64,000 bases of DNA. Origin: Prorocentrum cordatum (Eukaryota; Sar; Dinophyceae; Prorocentrales; Prorocentraceae). The notes beneath the pieces are model-generated. The model saw nothing but the letters and a program-made list of their open reading frames with translations, made no database searches and was not told where the DNA came from. Shown here in pieces: positions 63,246 through 64,000 of the stretch (position 1 is its first letter; each line of letters begins with the position of its first letter). The DNA is taken from the NCBI GenBank assembly GCA_963575745.1, contig CAUYUJ010016056.1:1-64000 (forward strand). Reading direction: 5' to 3'. A program made the position numbers and the translations under genes.

Positions 63246-63548
63246 GGAGGTGTGGTTGGCGGCTCCCGCTGAGGGTTCGAATTCTTTTGGTCGTCGAGTA
63301 GGAAGAGGAGGACGAGGACGAAGACGAGGAGGAGGGGAGGTCGTGGACCTTCTCGTCGAGGATGTCTTCGTTGAGGAAGGATGGGGGTGGATTCTTCAGC
63401 AGGTTCGCATGGGGATGCGTCGGATGTTTTTCTGTTGAGGAGGGCAGGAGGTGTGTCCTCGATGTGCGTTGTGGAGGGATCTTCCGCAGTGGCGAAGGAG
63501 GAGGAGCGTCTCCGCGGCCTTGCTCGATCTCGGCCGGCTACCCGCTGA

Positions 63549-63700
63549 GCCAACTCGGCCGCCGAGCGGACTCGGGATCGGGACCGTGCGGCGGCTGAGC
63601 GGCTGAGCGGGAGCAGCTCCCGCGGCCTTGCCGGAACCGAGCCCGTGCGGTTGCCGACGCCGAGCGGGCTCAGCAAGGAGCCCTCGGGCCCGCGGCGTGC
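63549..63700 (+). CDS. Candidate exon, weak
   Basis: Encodes AAERTRDRDRAAAERLSGSS followed by a Pro/Ser segment. The composition is exon-like, but splice sites are unclear and the - strand is also open. Confidence 0.3.
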
Positions 63701-63789
63701 TGCACCGCGACCGCCCGCGGCGTCGTCGCCGCCGCTCCGAGGCGTTGCGAGGCCTCGCCCGGCGCTGGCGTTACTGCCGAGGTCAACAT

Positions 63790-64000
63790 CCCCGCCCAGA
63801 CACCGTCGTCCTGGCCGGTCTTTCGGGCTGCGTCCAGCTCTCAATTGCACGCAAGAGTGGCCCTTCGCCGGAGTGACCTCTGGTGCGGGCTCATCGGGGT
63901 CCCCCCGATCGCCGAGCGCGACGCGATAGCGGCTGACTGCGCTCGCCCCCCTGCGCCCCCCTTGTCCGCGCACCAAGGGTCGCTCTTGCCCAGGGTCACT
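63790..64000. other. Repeat or exon related to 51.45-51.68 kb
   Basis: On the + strand it reads ARVALRRSDLWC and IAERDAIAADCAR, matching 51.5 kb. AAGGGTCGCT/AGGGTCACT ends are also shared. It runs off the window. Confidence 0.35.

Noticed and set aside
62528-63976. 482-codon - strand open frame
   Set aside because: Mostly repeat translation; the exon at 62936 and the rest of the gene chain point to the + strand.
1-64000. rRNA, tRNA, snRNA or spliced-leader RNA genes
   Set aside because: No segment with recognisable cloverleaf, rRNA core or full spliced-leader RNA was seen; a covariance-model scan could still find a small one.

Overview
This window is nuclear DNA of a dinoflagellate. The main evidence is two degenerate copies of the dinoflagellate trans-spliced leader, placed 79-88 bases upstream of candidate start codons (4618-4639 and 19308-19325). 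Supporting evidence is that the introns I can model mostly begin with GC rather than GT, that acceptors are almost always AG followed by G, and that GC-rich short exons are scattered through very repeat-rich DNA. All supported genes are on the + strand. The genus cannot be fixed from sequence alone; a GC-rich large-genome lineage such as Prorocentrum is a guess.

Layout. 0-3.5 kb: repeats, one candidate Pro/Ala-rich exon (1077-1330) and a candidate intron with inverted-repeat ends (806-1056). 4.6-10.4 kb: gene 1, a three-exon gene of about 1570 codons that resembles, from memory, a large uncharacterised dinoflagellate multicopy family. It carries a relict spliced leader, a +1 frame break near the N-terminus, and TTD / CxxH / RW motifs that faintly recall an RNase-H-fold (hAT-like) transposase. 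10.4-16.9 kb: microsatellites and minisatellites with no supported gene. 16.96-17.80 kb: gene 2, a 281-aa Pro/Ser/Ala-rich protein with a Gln-rich tail. 19.3-23.75 kb: gene 3, a two-exon gene of about 1170 codons with an N-terminal cysteine cluster, again with a relict spliced leader and a +1 frame break. 23.9-27.2 kb: repeats. 27.28-58.8 kb (probably on to 63 kb): gene 4, a chain of about 19 short exons (59-243 nt, third codon positions almost all G/C) that encode Ala/Arg/Glu-rich helical sequence. Every proposed junction in the chain is phase-compatible. The introns of gene 4 are filled with simple repeats, MITE-like elements and at least five families of inverted-repeat (snapback) elements.

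The most interesting system is intron creation by mobile elements. The 165-nt GC-AG intron at 27369-27533 is almost exactly one copy of a terminal-inverted-repeat element, flanked by a GAGGC duplication that supplies both splice sites. Other copies of that element lie at 49777 and 52389. Several other introns (806-1056, 55745-56046, 56183-56447, 58140-58606) are largely or wholly made of other foldback elements or carry matching repeats at both splice sites. Introners are known in dinoflagellates as a concept; the families here are described only from what this window shows.

Limits: no transcript, homology or folding computation was available. Splice sites were chosen by reading frame, phase and AG|G context, so the GC-donor tally is partly a product of the search rule. 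Gene functions are unknown unless stated.
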